Shown piece by piece: positions 14,301 to 15,430 of a stretch of DNA of 15,430 bases (positions are counted from its first letter, which is position 1; each line of letters opens with the position of its first letter). Source of the stretch: Betaproteobacteria bacterium (lineage in GTDB: Bacteria; Pseudomonadota; Gammaproteobacteria; Burkholderiales; SG8-41); NCBI GenBank assembly GCA_025353085.1, contig JANXRI010000012.1:1-15430 (forward strand). Reading direction: 5' to 3'. Both the position numbers and the translations under genes were made by a program. The notes beneath the pieces are model-generated. The model had not been told where the DNA came from. It did no database searches and saw only the letters and a list, made by a program, of their open reading frames with translations.

Positions 14301-14440
14301 ACCTGGACATCCTGGACATCGGGAAATGCTTCGATTGGGAGATTGAGCCATGCATACCAGCCCGCAACGGCGAGTGCCAATGCCAGCGCCAGCATGAACA
14401 CGCGCTGCTGCAGCGCAAAGGTGATGAGCCGGTCGAGCAT
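11324..14440 (-). CDS. Heavy-metal efflux (HME) RND transporter, CusA/CzcA family
   Basis: A 1038-residue inner-membrane RND pump, normal family length. It starts MLDRLITFALQQRVFMLALA (helix 1), then a large periplasmic domain (about 32-335), helices 2-6 (about 336-500), a second periplasmic domain (about 550-870) and helices 8-12. HME hallmarks include LAPLSNAVGEVYRYVL (127-142) and, in helix 4, DFGIIIDSAVVLVEA with Asp393, Asp399 and Glu406, the proton-relay acids of divalent-metal pumps; DSA and VEA replace the usual DGA and VEN. Where CusA has a metal-binding Met (LLYMPSTLP) this protein reads IWLTITLPPS, arguing against Cu(I)/Ag(I). The start was taken at 14440 because it gives the canonical N-terminus, although CAGGA abuts the ATG directly. 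It lies 13 bases after the adaptor stop, in one operon. Metal specificity is uncertain. Confidence 0.93.
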   Translation of the reverse strand: MLDRLITFALQQRVFMLALALALAVAGWYAWLNLPIEAFPDVQDVQVQIITQAPGQAPEEVERSVTLPIEREMSGVPRMTQLRSVSITGLSVVTLTFADRTDDYFARQQVLEKLQNVNLPPNVQATLAPLSNAVGEVYRYVLIAPPDMPLTEVRALQDWVLKPALRRTPGVADIVSFGGLVKEYQVKVNPFLLRKYAITIDQIGQALTNNSANTGGGLLKRGDEALVIRGIGLFSSIEDIERVVVASRNGKPIQVGDLARVAIGGRPRSGIVAFNEREEVVQAIVQMIKGQNATKVVADLKSEIEKVKTRLPRGVSIMPYYDRTDLVKHTVHTVTENLAIGAALVVAILMLFLRNWYAALAVATVIPLSLLFAFVLMDARGVGANLISLGSVDFGIIIDSAVVLVEALMVKLTAGAAEHNPVHSGYGWRLHTLKTTAIELGRPIMFSKAIIILAFLPIFTFQRVEGKIFSPMAFTLSFALLGAILLTLTLVPALLSYALQRRDLAEKHSAWMHKLQQAYRRLLKWAERRRALVTLCAVAILALTLVLAPRLGSEFLPKLDEGNIWLTITLPPSTAIERTKEVEREVRRILKSYPEVNNVITQVGRPDDGTDPKGPNNLEIMADLMPRETWRFKNKDLMIADMTQKIHAMPGVPTNFSQVIEDNLNEALSGAKGEIVVKIFGPDLQILEDKSEQLVNILTSIQGAADVGAFKIGGQTELTVALDRTRMARYGISINDVNNTMQVAFASSAVNSFYEGDRRFDVTIRIDEEFRDAVDDVADLPIALPGGAGTTIPLGFIADIAVKQGAGRVSREAGGRNVAVKANLLGRDQGSFVAEAMEKVNAKVKLPPGYYMTWGGQFENQQRAIARLKIIIPISVFSIFVLLFWAFGSVKQALLVLLMIPFTLIGGLAGLAIAGLHLSVSAAVGFIAVAGISVQNGVIMVEQFTEIMRNGKSLAEAVLEGAVSRLRPIIMTALMAGLGLLPAALSNGIGSETQRPFAVVIVGGIVSATLFTLLLLPMLFPLFAKEHRENADAAVQDI

Positions 14441-14453
14441 TCCTGAATCGTCG

Positions 14454-15430
14454 TTACTCGACGCCCGCGAGTTCGGAGTTAAGCAACAAGGCGCCCGCGG
14501 TAACCACCCGTTCTCCACCGGTGAGGCCCTGTTTGACGTAGCTCTCGCTGCGTCCCTGCAAGCCCAGGGTCACCTGCCGTCGCTCGAACACGCCCGGCTC
14601 TTTTTCGACGAACACGAAACTATAAAGACCGATGGTCAGCAATGCGGAATTCGGAATGCGGGGCAGCTTGCCGCGCGAATCCACGAGTGGGGTCACGCGC
14701 GCATACATTTCGGGCTTCAGCAGGTGCTGCCGGTTGTCCAGAACGCACCGCACTTGCACGCGCCGCGTCGCCGGATCGAGCACTTCGCCGACGGATGCAA
14801 CGCGCCCGGGAAACCGCTGATTCGGATAAGCATCGACTTCGACGTTGACACCCTGCCCGGCATGTAGCGCACCCAGGTTGCGCTCGGGTAAATCGACGAT
14901 CACCCACAGATGCGTCGGATCCGTGACGACGAACAGAGGATTCGGCGCGTCAGGCCTGACTTCCGAGCCCGGATTGACCGCGCGTTCGGTCACGACGCCT
15001 GCAATCGGCGCGCGCAATGCGTAACCGCCGCCGGATATCGCGCTGACGGCGGGATCCAGATTGCGCAACCGCAGGCGGGCACGATTGTGTTCGGCTTCCG
15101 ACTGGTGAAGCTCGCTTTCCGCGGACTCGAACTCCTTGCGCGCAATGACCTCTGCTTCGAACAATTCGCGCGAACGCGCGTAAGCTTTTTGCTTGAGTTG
15201 AAAATCGGCGCGTGATTTGGCGACATCAGCCGCGGCGCTCGCATATTCCGGCGCATCGAGCAGCAGAAGCTGCTGTCCGGCGCTGACATGATCGCCGGGC
15301 TGCACGAGTATGCGCGTTACGCGGCCGGCGATCGGCGAACCGATGCGGGCGGTATGGTTCTCATCGTACGCAATGCGCGCGCTCAAGGGATCGAGCAGGG
15401 GTTCGGGGAGGGCTTCGACCGCTTCGATCT
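14454..15430 (-). CDS. Efflux RND periplasmic adaptor subunit (HlyD/CusB type), N-terminus outside window
   Basis: The frame is open to the window end, so the signal peptide and first residues are missing; a TTG at 15386 is internal, since coding sequence (EALPEPLLDPLSARIAYDEN) continues upstream. Visible domains in order: the first lipoyl half (SPIAGRVTRILVQPGDHVSA), an alpha-helical hairpin of about 75 residues (KSRADFQLKQKAYARSRELF to RARLRLRNL), the second lipoyl half (LRAPIAGVVTERAVNPGSEV), a beta-barrel (LWVIVDLPERNLGALHAGQG) and a membrane-proximal domain ending in GERVVTAGALLLNSELAGVE. Such adaptors link the RND pump to an outer-membrane channel. The gene precedes the pump by 13 bases, so both are co-transcribed. 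No Met-rich or His-rich metal-binding stretch is visible in the part present. The outer-membrane factor may lie beyond the right edge. Confidence 0.93.
   Translation of the reverse strand, partial: IEAVEALPEPLLDPLSARIAYDENHTARIGSPIAGRVTRILVQPGDHVSAGQQLLLLDAPEYASAAADVAKSRADFQLKQKAYARSRELFEAEVIARKEFESAESELHQSEAEHNRARLRLRNLDPAVSAISGGGYALRAPIAGVVTERAVNPGSEVRPDAPNPLFVVTDPTHLWVIVDLPERNLGALHAGQGVNVEVDAYPNQRFPGRVASVGEVLDPATRRVQVRCVLDNRQHLLKPEMYARVTPLVDSRGKLPRIPNSALLTIGLYSFVFVEKEPGVFERRQVTLGLQGRSESYVKQGLTGGERVVTAGALLLNSELAGVE

Noticed and set aside
14441..14518. N-terminal extension of the RND pump (26 codons)
   Set aside because: It overlaps the adaptor's coding end and adds a non-conserved stretch; the canonical MLDRLI start is at 14440.
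14139..14867. Open frame of 242 codons on the plus strand spanning the adaptor/pump junction
   Set aside because: No domain pattern and antisense to two strongly supported genes.
11097..15430. Possible prophage or mobile island around the Acb2-like gene
   Set aside because: No integrase, capsid, terminase, tRNA-linked repeat or change in base use is visible; the neighbours are an efflux operon and chromosomal-type genes.

Overview
The window looks like ordinary chromosomal DNA of a GC-rich betaproteobacterium, most likely Burkholderiales or a close relative. The main pointer is a small DUF3567-type protein, a family I know from that order. A short bTHX ribosomal protein, a PcaD-like hydrolase and a CusA/CzcA-type pump fit the same picture. 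I see no tRNA, rRNA, CRISPR array, insertion sequence, integrase or attachment site. No gene-free stretch exceeds 300 bases; the longest is about 190 bases, at 2872-3062.

Layout, left to right. (1) 1-1655: the 3' end of a class II aldolase/adducin gene (+), then on the minus strand a DUF3567 gene and an EamA/DMT exporter. (2) 1656-3062: a secreted histidine-phosphatase-fold protein (+) whose stop nearly touches that of a convergent small exported protein of unknown function (-). (3) 3063-5939: a membrane/spermidine-synthase fusion protein (+) and a PcaD-like alpha/beta hydrolase (+), closed by a hairpin terminator. (4) 5940-10485, all minus: the bTHX ribosomal protein with its own promoter, an MFS transporter, an EgtD histidine methyltransferase, a PbpG-type DD-endopeptidase and a carboxylesterase-like hydrolase. 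(5) 10486-15430: a stand-alone DUF4118-like membrane protein (+), convergent with a minus-strand cluster of periplasmic adaptor (cut by the window end), HME-type RND pump and a 65-residue small protein.

Most genes form no shared pathway; this is mainly housekeeping and transport. The clear functional unit is the adaptor/RND pair, two parts of a tripartite heavy-metal efflux system; the outer-membrane channel is not in view. The most curious points are: the 65-residue protein behind the pump, which resembles the Acb2/Tad1 cyclic-nucleotide-sponge hairpin family of phages; an egtD without an adjacent egtB; a DUF4118 sensor-type membrane domain with no kinase; and a ribosomal-protein promoter embedded in a palindrome over the stop codon of the upstream transporter gene. 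I found no convincing new multi-gene system. Family assignments come from reading motifs, not from database searches.
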